DNA from: Halomonas binhaiensis
GTDB taxonomy: Bacteria > Pseudomonadota > Gammaproteobacteria > Pseudomonadales > Halomonadaceae
Reading direction: 5' to 3'
Assembly: GCF_008329985.2 (NCBI RefSeq)
Contig: NZ_CP038437.2
Coordinates: 1,984,001 to 2,048,000 of the forward strand
Length of the DNA stretch: 64,000 nt
The position numbers and the translations under genes are program-made. Every line of letters starts with the position of its first letter. Position 1 is the stretch's first letter. The notes beneath the pieces were generated by a model that was given only the letters and a program-made list of their open reading frames with translations, made no database searches and was not told the origin of the DNA. Positions 51,667-60,562 of this stretch are shown piece after piece.

Positions 51667-53106
51667 ATGCAGATCTACAACACACTGACTCGCACCAAGG
51701 AAACCTTCACCCCCATCGAGCCGGGGAAGGTGCGCATGTATGTTTGTGGCATGACGGTCTATGACTACTGCCATCTGGGACATGCTCGGGTGATGGTGGC
51801 CTTCGATGTGATCACTCGTTATCTGCGCTATCGGGACTATGACGTCACATATGTGCGCAATATCACGGATATTGACGACAAGATCCTGCGTCGTGCCGAT
51901 GAGAATGGCGAGACCATCGGTGAGCTGACCGAACGCATGATTGCTGCCATGCATGAAGATGAAGGACGCCTGTTCGTCAAGCGTCCTGACCATGAGCCTC
52001 GTGCGACGGGGCATGTGGCCGAGATCATCAGCATGGTTCAGACCTTGATCGACAAGGGCTATGCCTATGCTCCGGGTAATGGCGATGTCTATTACCGGGT
52101 ACGTAAGTTCGAAGGCTACGGCAAGCTCAACAACCGTGACCTGGATGAGATGCGAGCGGGTGCGCGTATCGAGGTCGATGAACACAAGGAAGATCCACTG
52201 GACTTCGTATTGTGGAAAGCTGCCAAGCCTGGCGAGGCACATTGGCCATCTCCCTGGGGCAATGGGCGTCCGGGCTGGCACATTGAATGTTCTGCCATGT
52301 CCACATGTTGTCTGGGCGATACCTTTGACATCCATGGCGGTGGTCCTGACCTGACCTTTCCGCACCATGAGAACGAGATTGCCCAGAGTGAAGCGGCAAC
52401 AGGCAAGCCTTACGTCAATACCTGGATGCATGCAGGGGCGGTGAGAGTCGATAGCGAGAAGATGTCCAAGTCCTTGGGCAACTTCTTCACTATTCGTGAG
52501 GTGCTCGAGGAGCATGATCCTGAGGTGGTGCGCTATCTGCTGGTGGCGAGTCATTATCGTAGTGCCATCAACTATGCTCCGGCCTCTCTGGGAGAGGCTC
52601 GCAAGTCCCTTGAGCGGTTCTATACGGCTCTCGAAGGGCTGGAAGCTGTGGAAGAGAATGCTTCAGATAGCATTTCTTCGGGTAGCCTTTCTTCAGATAG
52701 CATTTCTTCAGATAGCTACGCCGAGCGTTTCACGGCTGCCATGGACGACGACTTCAATACGCCGGAAGCCTTGTCTGTTCTGTTCGAGCTGGCGCGTGAA
52801 CTTAATCGGGCCAAGCAGGGTGAGCAGGCCGATGCTGATCGTGCAGCTCGGCTGGCTGGGGAGCTCAAGCATCTCGGTGGAGTGCTGGGACTGTTCAGTC
52901 AGGACCCGGCCACTTTCCTCAAGGGGGCTGCCGGTTCACTGGCCTTGTCTGCCGAGGAAATCGAAGCTCGTATCCAGGCTCGTGCCGAAGCCAAGAAAGC
53001 CAGGGATTTCGCGGCGGCCGATCGCATCCGAGATGAGCTTGCCGAGCTCGGCATCATCCTCAAGGATTCCCGTGAGGGAACCACCTGGGTCGTGGAAAAA
53101 GGTTGA
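51667..53106 (+). CDS. cysS: Cysteinyl-tRNA synthetase CysS with a Ser-rich repeat insertion
   Basis: This 479-residue class I synthetase has the zinc Cys and HIGH motif in [20 protein letters not shown] (near residues 20-39), GWHIECSAM and [16 protein letters not shown] (zinc ligands), and KMSKSLGNF near 265. A C-terminal domain ends in [15 protein letters not shown]. Residues about 328-351 form a Ser/Asp repeat ([20 protein letters not shown]) between the catalytic part and the helical anticodon-binding region, encoded by 15-bp direct repeats. E. coli CysS (461 residues) lacks this as far as I recall. The start is one base after the glnS stop. Confidence 0.96.
   Translation: MQIYNTLTRTKETFTPIEPGKVRMYVCGMTVYDYCHLGHARVMVAFDVITRYLRYRDYDVTYVRNITDIDDKILRRADENGETIGELTERMIAAMHEDEGRLFVKRPDHEPRATGHVAEIISMVQTLIDKGYAYAPGNGDVYYRVRKFEGYGKLNNRDLDEMRAGARIEVDEHKEDPLDFVLWKAAKPGEAHWPSPWGNGRPGWHIECSAMSTCCLGDTFDIHGGGPDLTFPHHENEIAQSEAATGKPYVNTWMHAGAVRVDSEKMSKSLGNFFTIREVLEEHDPEVVRYLLVASHYRSAINYAPASLGEARKSLERFYTALEGLEAVEENASDSISSGSLSSDSISSDSYAERFTAAMDDDFNTPEALSVLFELARELNRAKQGEQADADRAARLAGELKHLGGVLGLFSQDPATFLKGAAGSLALSAEEIEARIQARAEAKKARDFAAADRIRDELAELGIILKDSREGTTWVVEKG
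52662..52717 (+). repeat. 15-bp in-frame tandem repeat within cysS
   Basis: Nearly four units of TCAGATAGCATTTCT are present. The second is diverged (TCGGGTAGCCTTTCT), the third is exact, and the fourth is partial. Each encodes five residues rich in Ser and Asp, so copy-number changes keep the frame. Confidence 0.88.
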
Positions 53107-53190
53107 AGCCAGAACAGAGCCAGAAGCGTTGGGGAGAAATTCCAGGACAGCCTTGCTGATAGCCGTGGGAAGTGTCCTGGAAGAATCGCT

Positions 53191-54267
53191 CTAGGCCAGT
53201 GGGGGCAGAGGAATCTGCCTTGGCCAGTCGTCCCCTACCACAAAGACGCGTCGTCCAGCATATTTGGACGGCGCGTCTTTGTTTTTCTCGTCGGCATGAC
53301 ATTGAAGCGTGAAAGGAAGGTCGGAGAAGTACTGTGGTTCGGCACACAGCATCAATTGCAAAGGTGTGGCATAGGTCGCGAAATGCGCTGCCAGGGTGCG
53401 GCTCAGAGAGGTGCGCGACATCCAGTGGGGCGGCAGCGGTGGTGCAAGCCAGTGAGGCTTGGCCAGGCAAGTGCCAAAGCGCATCTCATCCAGCTCTGAG
53501 CACAGTCGTGACCAGTCGCTCCAGTGACACCAGAGCCCCTGATAGGCGTCGGGATTGAGTTCATCGGGCACGGGCAAGGGGTGATTCCAGGGCGAAAAGA
53601 GCACTCCGGGCATGGCCAGTTGCACTTCGGGGCAAGACGTTGCCAATGCATTCCGTGTTGCCGGTGCTGCTCCGGGCAGTTCACTCAAGACGTCATTCAA
53701 TACCTGGCGGGCTTCCTTGGTCTGTGTCAGTGGCAATTGGTGGTGCAGCAGGTGATGAACCTTGAGTGACAAGCTGTCCAGGCCACCGGGGCCTATCCAG
53801 CGTGCCATGTCGTTCGGAGAGCGGGGGCCATGAATGAGTCCAAGGAAGAATTTCACGGCAACTTCGAGATGCACCACGGTACCATCATGCTTGCGATAGA
53901 CCAGATCCAGCTCACCCAGCGTACGCCGATCGGCACGGACCGGGATATTGTGGGCAAGTAGTGTCGTGGCAGGCGCTGTGTCGAGAAGAAACTGCCAAAG
54001 GCGTTCATGATACTGGCCCAGGCGGGTAAAAGCCGCCTTGCCCGTGTGTTGCTCCAAGGACTCAGGATGTCTTTCGACACGAGCAAGATAGCTGGCCAGC
54101 ACACCAGGGTCTTCCAAGCCCAGGTCATGGCGTGTAGGGCGTCCGGGCCAGGTCGTGTTAACAAGATCCGGTGCGCCAATCAACCATGCTAAATCACGCA
54201 CCAGTGGGTGGACCAGTGGCGGCCTATTTGAGGCAGGCGAGAAGAGATGGCATGGTGACATGAACAA
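53191..54267 (-). CDS. DUF1853 family protein
   Basis: This 358-residue soluble protein fits the DUF1853 family: VRDLAWLIGAPDLV near residue 23, LGQYHERLWQFLL near 83, and RTLGELDLVYRKHDGTVVHLEVAVKFFLGL near 115-145. That last block has the D-x(n)-E-x-K spacing of PD-(D/E)xK nucleases, so a nuclease-like fold is conceivable, but function is unknown. The C-terminal 15 to 30 codons overlap a hairpin that looks like the terminator of the convergent cysS. An N-terminal start at 54267 (MFMSPCHLFS) is used; the next Met is close and equally possible. Confidence 0.78.
   Translation of the reverse strand: MFMSPCHLFSPASNRPPLVHPLVRDLAWLIGAPDLVNTTWPGRPTRHDLGLEDPGVLASYLARVERHPESLEQHTGKAAFTRLGQYHERLWQFLLDTAPATTLLAHNIPVRADRRTLGELDLVYRKHDGTVVHLEVAVKFFLGLIHGPRSPNDMARWIGPGGLDSLSLKVHHLLHHQLPLTQTKEARQVLNDVLSELPGAAPATRNALATSCPEVQLAMPGVLFSPWNHPLPVPDELNPDAYQGLWCHWSDWSRLCSELDEMRFGTCLAKPHWLAPPLPPHWMSRTSLSRTLAAHFATYATPLQLMLCAEPQYFSDLPFTLQCHADEKNKDAPSKYAGRRVFVVGDDWPRQIPLPPLA
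53240..53286 (+). terminator. Terminator of glnS-cysS inside the convergent DUF1853 gene
   Basis: A two-part stem (ACAAAGACGCG / CGCGTCTTTGT with an inner CGTCCA / TGGACG) is followed by TTTTTC on the plus strand, 134 bases after cysS. It lies within the last codons of the minus-strand gene. Confidence 0.7.
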
Positions 54268-54404
54268 TACCTGATGCTGAAGTGTGTCTCGTTCTTACCT
54301 CTTCTGCTTAACATACTTCTATATTGGCTAGCGACTCTGATGACAAGAACGCGGTTGGTTCATGTTGTAACGGAACTATAATCACTACGGATAAGAATAC
54401 TCTC

Positions 54405-55316
54405 ATGAAAGCATCTCTTGCGCTTGTTTCCGTGACTGTCTTTTCAGCGATGATGTCCGCTACTGCAGCTCAGGCTGCGGATGCAGTGGTGGTGTCTTCC
54501 AAGATCGATACTGAAGGTTCGGTATTGGGGCAGATGATCCTGCAGCGCCTGTCTGCTGCTGACATTGAGGTCGAAGACCGCTTGCAGCTTGGGGGCACCA
54601 GCGTGGTGCGGCAGGCCTTGCTCAATGATGAGGTCGATATATATCCGGAATACACCGGTAATGGTGCTTTCTTCCACGATATGACCGACAGCGACGTATG
54701 GCACGATGCGGCGGCAGCCTTTGATACCGTCAAGCAGAAGGATGCCGAGCTTGGACTGGTGTGGCTGACTCCCGCTTCAGCCAACAACACTTATGCCATC
54801 AGTGTGCGTGGTGATGTTGCCAGGGAAAATGAATTGACCACCCTTGATGACATGGCGGCCTACATCAATGACGGTGGTGATTTCAAACTGGCAGGAAGTA
54901 GCGAGTTCGTTGAATCGGACTTTGCGCTGCCTGCCTTTCAGGAGGCCTACGGTTTCACCCTGGATGAAGACCAGCTACTGGTGCTGTCTGGAGGCAACAC
55001 GGCTGCCACCATGCGAGCTGCTGCCCAACAGACCAGTGGGGTCAATGCCGCCATGACCTACGGTACCGACGGTGGCCTGCAAGCCCTGGATCTGCTCGTG
55101 ATGGAGGACACCAAGGGAGTACAGCCGGTTTACCAGCCAGCGCCGGTGATTCGCCAAGCAGTACTTGAAGCGCATCCGGAAATTGCTGACCTGTTGGCAC
55201 CCGTATTCGAATCCCTCGACCTGGAAACACTCCAGCGCCTCAATGGCGAGGTGGCAGTCAATGGCCTGGACCCGGCCAAGGTCGCAGGGGACTATCTGGC
55301 CACTCTCGAGGAATGA
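54405..55316 (+). CDS. osmF: Osmoprotectant ABC transporter substrate-binding protein (OsmF/YehZ type)
   Basis: This 303-residue periplasmic binding protein has a signal peptide (MKASLALVSVTVFSAMMSATAAQA, quoted to the likely cleavage near residue 25). The OpuAC/QAT-family landmarks follow: VVVSSKIDTEGSVLGQMILQ, GGTSVVRQALLNDEVDIYPEYTGNG near 65-85, and VYQPAPVIRQAVLEAHPEI near 248. Order and lengths of the four genes match E. coli yehZYXW (osmF). The likely ligand is glycine betaine or a related quaternary ammonium compound, which is not proven. The frame is open to 54324, but ATG 54405 gives a proper signal peptide. The ribosome-binding site is weak. Confidence 0.87.
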   Translation: MKASLALVSVTVFSAMMSATAAQAADAVVVSSKIDTEGSVLGQMILQRLSAADIEVEDRLQLGGTSVVRQALLNDEVDIYPEYTGNGAFFHDMTDSDVWHDAAAAFDTVKQKDAELGLVWLTPASANNTYAISVRGDVARENELTTLDDMAAYINDGGDFKLAGSSEFVESDFALPAFQEAYGFTLDEDQLLVLSGGNTAATMRAAAQQTSGVNAAMTYGTDGGLQALDLLVMEDTKGVQPVYQPAPVIRQAVLEAHPEIADLLAPVFESLDLETLQRLNGEVAVNGLDPAKVAGDYLATLEE

Positions 55317-55334
55317 CAGATCGAGCAATCTGAT

Positions 55335-56510
55335 ATGCCACAAGGACAGGCCCAGGGACGGGCCAACTTCGTGCTGTTGAGCCTGCTGCTGCTTGCCATG
55401 CTGGCATGGTGGAGCCTACCCAGTGTCAGTCTGGCGCCGAATCGCATTGTACCGGGGACGAACTATCATGCCTGGGCTGTGGCGGGTTGGTCACTGGCCA
55501 TCGCGTGGGCTTTGCCATTGGCGATGGGGGCCTGGTTGTGCAGAAACTTCTCACCCCGACATGCCAGGGCAGTGCTGGCGCTGGTCACGATCAGCCTGAT
55601 CGGCTTGCCACTATGGATGACATTGGCGTCGCGGCAACTGGTAGACCCTGATTTGCCCCAGGCGCGTCTTGGTATTGGAGCCAGCCTGTGGGTGCTGTTG
55701 TTTGTTCTGCTGCTGGCCATGGTCGAATTGCGTTCGTACCTGAAGTTGGCTGCCTGGCAAGTATGGCTCTGTGTGTTATCTCCCGTGGTAGTGGGGGCTA
55801 TCTGTATTCCTCTCGGTCTTGATTCTCTGGCGCTATGGCAGGAGTACCTTGGGCGTCGCGAAGGCTTGTACAAGGCCGTCGTCGAGCACTTGCTGCTGGT
55901 CAGCGCAACCGTCGTGCTGAGTCTTTCATTGGGTATCGCCATAGCCCTGGCAATACGTGCCGTACCTCGTTTGCAGAGCTCTGCCTTTGCTGTATTGAAC
56001 TTCTTTCAGACGGTGCCAAGCCTGGCATTGTTCGGGCTTTTGCTTGGCCCCTTGGCCTGGCTGGCCCATCACTACACTTGGCTGGCGAATCTTGGTGTCA
56101 GCGGAATTGGTTGGGCTCCTGCGTTGATTGCCCTGGTGATATACAGTCTGCTGCCGATGGTGCGTAATACATTTGTGGCGCTGGAAGGCGTCGATGAAAG
56201 TGTCATTGATGCCGCTCGTGGTATGGGAATGAGCCGCATCCAGATATTTGCCCAGGTCCGGGTGCCATTGGCCTTGCCAGTGATGCTCGAAGGTGTCCGC
56301 ATCACAACGGTACAGGCTATTGGCCTGGCTGCTGTCGCGGCTCTGATTGGTGCCGGAGGGTTAGGCAGGTTCATCTTCCAGGGCCTGGGACAGGCGGCCA
56401 TGGACATGGTGCTGCTGGGGGCTTTACCGATCCTGCTGATGGCGGTGGCTGCCGATGCCCTGTTGGCTGCGTTGTCGCGGTGGGTGCGAAGAGCGGAGGA
56501 CGCAAGTTGA
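55335..56510 (+). CDS. yehY: Osmoprotectant ABC transporter permease (YehY type, long form)
   Basis: This 391-residue membrane protein has about five extra hydrophobic segments before the binding-protein-dependent permease domain (residues about 175-380). The domain has the EAA-type loop DESVIDAARGMGMSRIQIFAQVRVPLALPVMLEG near 285-315 that contacts the ATPase. The long N-terminal half is the hallmark of YehY as opposed to OpuCB. It starts 18 bases after the binding-protein gene. Its stop overlaps the start of the ATPase gene. Confidence 0.88.
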   Translation: MPQGQAQGRANFVLLSLLLLAMLAWWSLPSVSLAPNRIVPGTNYHAWAVAGWSLAIAWALPLAMGAWLCRNFSPRHARAVLALVTISLIGLPLWMTLASRQLVDPDLPQARLGIGASLWVLLFVLLLAMVELRSYLKLAAWQVWLCVLSPVVVGAICIPLGLDSLALWQEYLGRREGLYKAVVEHLLLVSATVVLSLSLGIAIALAIRAVPRLQSSAFAVLNFFQTVPSLALFGLLLGPLAWLAHHYTWLANLGVSGIGWAPALIALVIYSLLPMVRNTFVALEGVDESVIDAARGMGMSRIQIFAQVRVPLALPVMLEGVRITTVQAIGLAAVAALIGAGGLGRFIFQGLGQAAMDMVLLGALPILLMAVAADALLAALSRWVRRAEDAS

Positions 56511-57451
56511 TCGAGCTGATTCATGTCACTAAGCGATTCTCGGCGGCGACAGCTGTCGATGATATATCGCTCACGGTGAAAAATGGCGAATTCTGTTGCC
56601 TGATAGGGACCTCTGGCTGTGGGAAGTCGACCACGTTGCGCATGATCAATCGCTTGATCGAACACAGCGATGGTGAAATCCATATCGACAATCAGCCAAT
56701 TCGCAGCTTTCGTGGGGAAACATTGCGACGGCGCATTGGCTATGTCATCCAAAGTACTGGTCTGTTTCCTCATTGGACGGTAGCACGCAACATTGCTCTG
56801 GTGCCGAATCTGCTGAAGTGGTCTGGATCTCGTATTGAACAGCGTGTCGAAGAGCTGATGGAGTTGCTCGGTCTGCCGGTCGCCGAGTTCGCCAGCAAGT
56901 ATCCTCATCAATTGTCTGGAGGCCAGGCCCAACGTGTCGGTGTGGCCAGGGCTCTGGCGGCAGACCCTGACATACTGTTGATGGATGAACCCTTCGGTGC
57001 CCTGGATCCGATCACCCGCGAGGCCTTGCAGTTCGAGTTGCGCGAGCTGCAGTCTCGCTTGAACAAGACTGTGGTCTTTGTCACCCACGATATGGACGAA
57101 GCCCTGCGCCTGGCCGACCGGCTGGTCGTGATGCATCAAGGGCGTATCGTGCAGCAGGGACATCCATTGGAACTACTCCGGCAGCCTGCTGATGATTTTG
57201 TCGCTTCCTTGCTCGGTGGTGAGGACCGCGGTCTCAAGGAAGCGGCCTTGTTGCCGGTGCATGAACGCATGACACCACTGGGGGCTGGAGGAGTGGCCAA
57301 GCATCGTATTGCTCAGGACGCCTCCTTGCGTCAGGCGCTGTCGATGATGCTCTGGCAGCGTGTCGAACGGCTGGCCGTCGTCGATGAGGACGATATTCCC
57401 ATCGGGGAGCTGAGTTTTCGGCGCCTTGCAGGAGCACAGAGTAATGACTGA
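56507..57451 (+). CDS. yehX: Osmoprotectant ABC transporter ATP-binding protein (YehX type)
   Basis: This 314-residue ABC ATPase has Walker A GTSGCGKSTT near residue 34, signature LSGGQAQRVGVARAL near 137, Walker B ILLMDEPFGALDP, and the switch His in VFVTHDMDEAL. A C-terminal extension (about 240-310) resembles one CBS-like half, as in OpuCA. TTG at 56507 was chosen as start: GGAGGA lies 6 bases upstream, TTG overlaps the permease stop (TTGA), and the protein then begins LIELIHVTKRF (initiator Met). The GTG at 56480 is the alternative. Confidence 0.88.
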   Translation: MIELIHVTKRFSAATAVDDISLTVKNGEFCCLIGTSGCGKSTTLRMINRLIEHSDGEIHIDNQPIRSFRGETLRRRIGYVIQSTGLFPHWTVARNIALVPNLLKWSGSRIEQRVEELMELLGLPVAEFASKYPHQLSGGQAQRVGVARALAADPDILLMDEPFGALDPITREALQFELRELQSRLNKTVVFVTHDMDEALRLADRLVVMHQGRIVQQGHPLELLRQPADDFVASLLGGEDRGLKEAALLPVHERMTPLGAGGVAKHRIAQDASLRQALSMMLWQRVERLAVVDEDDIPIGELSFRRLAGAQSND

Positions 57452-58181
57452 TCAGGCAGTGGGGCGTCCGCTTGCCTGGCGTTGGCTGATGCCTCTGGTG
57501 TGGTGGTCGCTGTTGGTGGCAGGTTGTCTGATGATGGATTGGCTCGAGCCGTTGCTGAGATTGATCGAGCCTGATAATCGTCAGGTGGTATATGCCCGGA
57601 CCGACCTGTTGGTGCTGCTGGGGCGGCATCTGCTGGTGGTGGGAGTGGCTGCACTCCTGGCCGTGGTAATCGGTGTGGGAGCGGGAATTGCCGTGACGCG
57701 TGCCTGGGGGCGCGATTTTCTCCCTCTGGTGAGCCAAGTGGCATCCCTGGGTCAGACTTTCCCGCCCGTGGCGGTGCTGGCGCTGGCAGTACCTGTCATG
57801 GGCTTTGGCACCTTGCCGATCATTGTGGCGCTGTTGCTCTATGGCCTGTTGCCTATCGTGCGCAATACCCTGGCAGGCATCGAGGGCATTGATCCTTCGA
57901 TCAAGGAAGCGGCACGTGGCATGGGCATGTCAGCAAGGGAGGTGCTGCTCCAGGTGGAACTGCCTCTGGCGGCTCCCGTCATCTGGGCGGGTATCCGGAC
58001 TTCCGTGACGATCAACATTGCTACAGCCGCACTGGGCGCGACAGTAGGGGCCAGTAACCTGGGTGATCCCATCATTGCCGGTATCGTCAACGGTAACATG
58101 GCTTATGTAGTGCAGGGAGCCGTGCTGGTCGCGTTATTGGCCCTGAGCGTGGATAGCGTCTTTGCACAATTGTGCGACTAA
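57444..58181 (+). CDS. yehW: Osmoprotectant ABC transporter permease (YehW type)
   Basis: This 245-residue inner-membrane permease has about six helices and the EAA loop DPSIKEAARGMGMSAREVLLQVELPLAAPVIWAG near residues 155-185. It pairs with the longer permease to form the pore. The ATG at 57444 overlaps the end of the ATPase gene by 8 bases. Lengths of the four genes (303, 391, 314, 245) are close to those of E. coli osmF-yehYXW (305, 385, 308, 243). It is the last gene of the operon, and no clear terminator lies before the 2-oxoacid dehydrogenase genes. Confidence 0.89.
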   Translation: MTDQAVGRPLAWRWLMPLVWWSLLVAGCLMMDWLEPLLRLIEPDNRQVVYARTDLLVLLGRHLLVVGVAALLAVVIGVGAGIAVTRAWGRDFLPLVSQVASLGQTFPPVAVLALAVPVMGFGTLPIIVALLLYGLLPIVRNTLAGIEGIDPSIKEAARGMGMSAREVLLQVELPLAAPVIWAGIRTSVTINIATAALGATVGASNLGDPIIAGIVNGNMAYVVQGAVLVALLALSVDSVFAQLCD

Positions 58182-58206
58182 AGTCTCGTCTATTAACTTC
58201 TTTCAG

Positions 58207-58221
58207 TTTACGTTAACGTCA
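58207..58221 (+). promoter_or_regulatory. Palindrome upstream of the branched-chain 2-oxoacid dehydrogenase operon
   Basis: TTTACGTTAACGTCA contains the perfect 10-bp palindrome ACGTTAACGT (58210-58219), about 95 bases before the E1alpha start. From memory it resembles the ACGT-centred operator of LiuR, a MerR-family regulator of leucine/isovalerate degradation in proteobacteria. No -35/-10 pair around it is convincing. Confidence 0.4.
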
Positions 58222-58312
58222 CATCGTGCGTTGACCGTTCGCAGGGCAATCCCCTGGCGAGACGGGGAAATAACGACAACACTGCCCTCAAAAAGGGTAA
58301 AGGAACAGCACG

Positions 58313-59527
58313 ATGACAACGACAGCTCAGATTCACGAGCCGGACTTTCTGGCCGGCGACGAATTTTTCATCCCGACCTACAGTGTCCTGACTCAGGATG
58401 GCACGCTTTTTCCTGGCGCCACGGCACCTGATCTGGGCAAGGAAAAGGCTCTGCGTATCTATCACACCATGGTGAAGACCAGAGTGCTGGATGAACGCAT
58501 GATGGCGGCCCAACGTCAGGGACGCCTGAGTTTCTACATGCAGTGCACCGGTGAAGAAGCCGCAGTGATTGGCAGTGCTGCAGCTCTCGATGATGCCGAC
58601 ATGATCATGGCTCAGTATCGAGAGCAGGGCGCCTTGATGTATCGCGGTTTCAGCATCGATGAGTTCATGAACCAGCTGTTCGGCAATGAACTCGACTACG
58701 GCAAGGGCCGCCAGATGCCGGTCCATTACGGGTCGCGCAAGCTGCATTACATGACCATCTCATCGCCTCTGGCGACTCAGATTCCTCAGGCCACTGGCTA
58801 TGCTTATGGCCAGAAGCTGGCTGGCAATGGTAACTGCACCATCACCTACTTTGGTGAGGGAGCTGCCTCAGAAGGTGACTTCCATGCCGCCCTGAACATG
58901 GCTGCGGTACATGAAGTGCCAGTGATCTTTTTCTGTCGCAATAATGGCTACGCGATTTCCACGCCATCAGTGGAACAGTTTGCTGCGGACGGTGTGGCTC
59001 CCCGGGCTTTCGGCTATCGCATGCACGTGATCCGTGTCGATGGCAATGACGTGCTGGCGGTGTATCACGCCACCGAGCGCGCACGTCAGCTCGTGGTGGA
59101 ACATAACAAACCGGTACTGATCGAGGCGATGACCTACCGTCTCGCAGCGCACTCATCCTCTGACGATCCCTCTGGGTATCGCTCACGCAAGGAAGAGGAC
59201 GCCTGGCGCGAAAAAGATCCGCTTCGTCGCATGCAGGCCTGGCTGGAGCATCAAGGCTGGTGGGACGAGGAGGAGGAAAAGGCTCTTCAGGATAGTCTGC
59301 GTCGTGAAGTGCTTGAAACCATGAAGCGCGCCGAGAAACGCCCGCCACCTGCATTGGATACTCTGGTGACTGAGGTCTACGCCGAGGTCACGCCGGCCTT
59401 GCAACATCAGTTGGATGCGCTCAAGAACCATATCCGGCATTACCCCGAGGCCTACCCGCGTGGTGCCCGTTTCCTGGATACCACGCTGCAGGAAAAGGAT
59501 GCGGATAACGAGCAGGGAGGTGCTTGA
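58313..59527 (+). CDS. bkdA1: 2-oxoacid (branched-chain) dehydrogenase E1 component, alpha subunit
   Basis: This 404-residue thiamine diphosphate enzyme subunit has [25 protein letters not shown] near 65-90 and [25 protein letters not shown] near 100-125. Its ThDP motif runs [36 protein letters not shown] (GDG-N type, near 182-218). [15 protein letters not shown] near 280 carries the loop that holds phosphorylatable Ser residues in the mitochondrial enzyme. The N-terminal extension and overall length match branched-chain rather than pyruvate-type E1alpha. It decarboxylates 2-oxoacids from Val, Leu and Ile. AAAGGA precedes the ATG, and E1beta starts one base after its stop. Confidence 0.9.
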   Translation: MTTTAQIHEPDFLAGDEFFIPTYSVLTQDGTLFPGATAPDLGKEKALRIYHTMVKTRVLDERMMAAQRQGRLSFYMQCTGEEAAVIGSAAALDDADMIMAQYREQGALMYRGFSIDEFMNQLFGNELDYGKGRQMPVHYGSRKLHYMTISSPLATQIPQATGYAYGQKLAGNGNCTITYFGEGAASEGDFHAALNMAAVHEVPVIFFCRNNGYAISTPSVEQFAADGVAPRAFGYRMHVIRVDGNDVLAVYHATERARQLVVEHNKPVLIEAMTYRLAAHSSSDDPSGYRSRKEEDAWREKDPLRRMQAWLEHQGWWDEEEEKALQDSLRREVLETMKRAEKRPPPALDTLVTEVYAEVTPALQHQLDALKNHIRHYPEAYPRGARFLDTTLQEKDADNEQGGA

Positions 59528-59528
59528 G

Positions 59529-60506
59529 ATGCCGACGATCAACATGCTTCAGGCCATCAATCAGGCATTGGATATCGCCATGGCCGAAGATGAACGTGTG
59601 CTGTGCTTCGGTGAGGATGTGGGCGGGTTTGGCGGCGTATTTCGTGCCACCAGCCACCTGCAGGAAAAATATGGCAAGGCCCGCTGTTTCAACACCCCCC
59701 TGGTGGAACAGGGCATCATTGGTTTTGCCAATGGCCTGGCGGCTCAGGGTTCTGTGCCGGTGGCCGAGATCCAGTTTGCCGATTACATCTATCCGGCCTT
59801 CGACCAGATCGTCAACGAAACGGCGAAATATCGCTACCGCTCAGGTGATCTGTTCAATGTCGGTGGGCTGACCATTCGTACACCATACGGCGGCGGCATC
59901 TCCGGTGGCCATTATCACTCTCAGTCACCAGAAGCCTATTTCGCGCATACTCCTGGTCTCAAGATTGTGGTGCCCCGTAATCCCTACGAAGCCAAGGGGT
60001 TGTTGCTGGCATCGATTCGTGATCCTGATCCGGTCCTGTTTTTCGAGCCCAAGCGTCTGTATCGCGCCGCTGTCGGCGAAGTGCCGGAAGAAGACTACCA
60101 GCTGCCCCTCAGTGAAGCGGAAGTGACCAAGGAAGGCAGTGACATCACCGTGCTGGGCTGGGGCGCTCAGATGGAAGTCATCGACAAGGCTGTGGAAATG
60201 GCCGAGAAAGATGGGGTGTCATGTGAAGTCATTGATTTACGCACCATCCTGCCCTGGGATGAGGATACTGTTGCTGAGTCCGTACTGAAAACCGGGCGTC
60301 TGGTGATTACTCATGAGGCGCCACGTACTGGTGGCTTTGCAGGTGAAATTTCCGCCACCATTCAGGAGCGTTGTTTCCTGTACCTGGAATCTCCCATTCA
60401 GCGGGTGACCGGGTTGGATACGCCTTTTCCTCTGACACTGGAAAAGGAATATCTGCCAGACCATCTCAAGATCTACGAGGCCATTCGTGCCGCAATGAAT
60501 TACTGA
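59529..60506 (+). CDS. bkdA2: 2-oxoacid (branched-chain) dehydrogenase E1 component, beta subunit
   Basis: This 325-residue transketolase-like subunit completes the E1 active site. Landmarks are [20 protein letters not shown] near residue 28, [21 protein letters not shown] near 55, [16 protein letters not shown], and [30 protein letters not shown] near 115-145. DVGGFGG and the HYHSQSPEA block are typical of branched-chain E1beta. GGAGG lies 8 bases before the ATG at 59529; an earlier in-frame start at 59415 inside the alpha gene was rejected. It is separated from the alpha gene by one base. Confidence 0.92.
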   Translation: MPTINMLQAINQALDIAMAEDERVLCFGEDVGGFGGVFRATSHLQEKYGKARCFNTPLVEQGIIGFANGLAAQGSVPVAEIQFADYIYPAFDQIVNETAKYRYRSGDLFNVGGLTIRTPYGGGISGGHYHSQSPEAYFAHTPGLKIVVPRNPYEAKGLLLASIRDPDPVLFFEPKRLYRAAVGEVPEEDYQLPLSEAEVTKEGSDITVLGWGAQMEVIDKAVEMAEKDGVSCEVIDLRTILPWDEDTVAESVLKTGRLVITHEAPRTGGFAGEISATIQERCFLYLESPIQRVTGLDTPFPLTLEKEYLPDHLKIYEAIRAAMNY

Positions 60507-60562
60507 GCCGCCAGCCCGCCGAAGGTGGCTCGTTGAGACAGGTACGGACAGGAGAGACAAAG

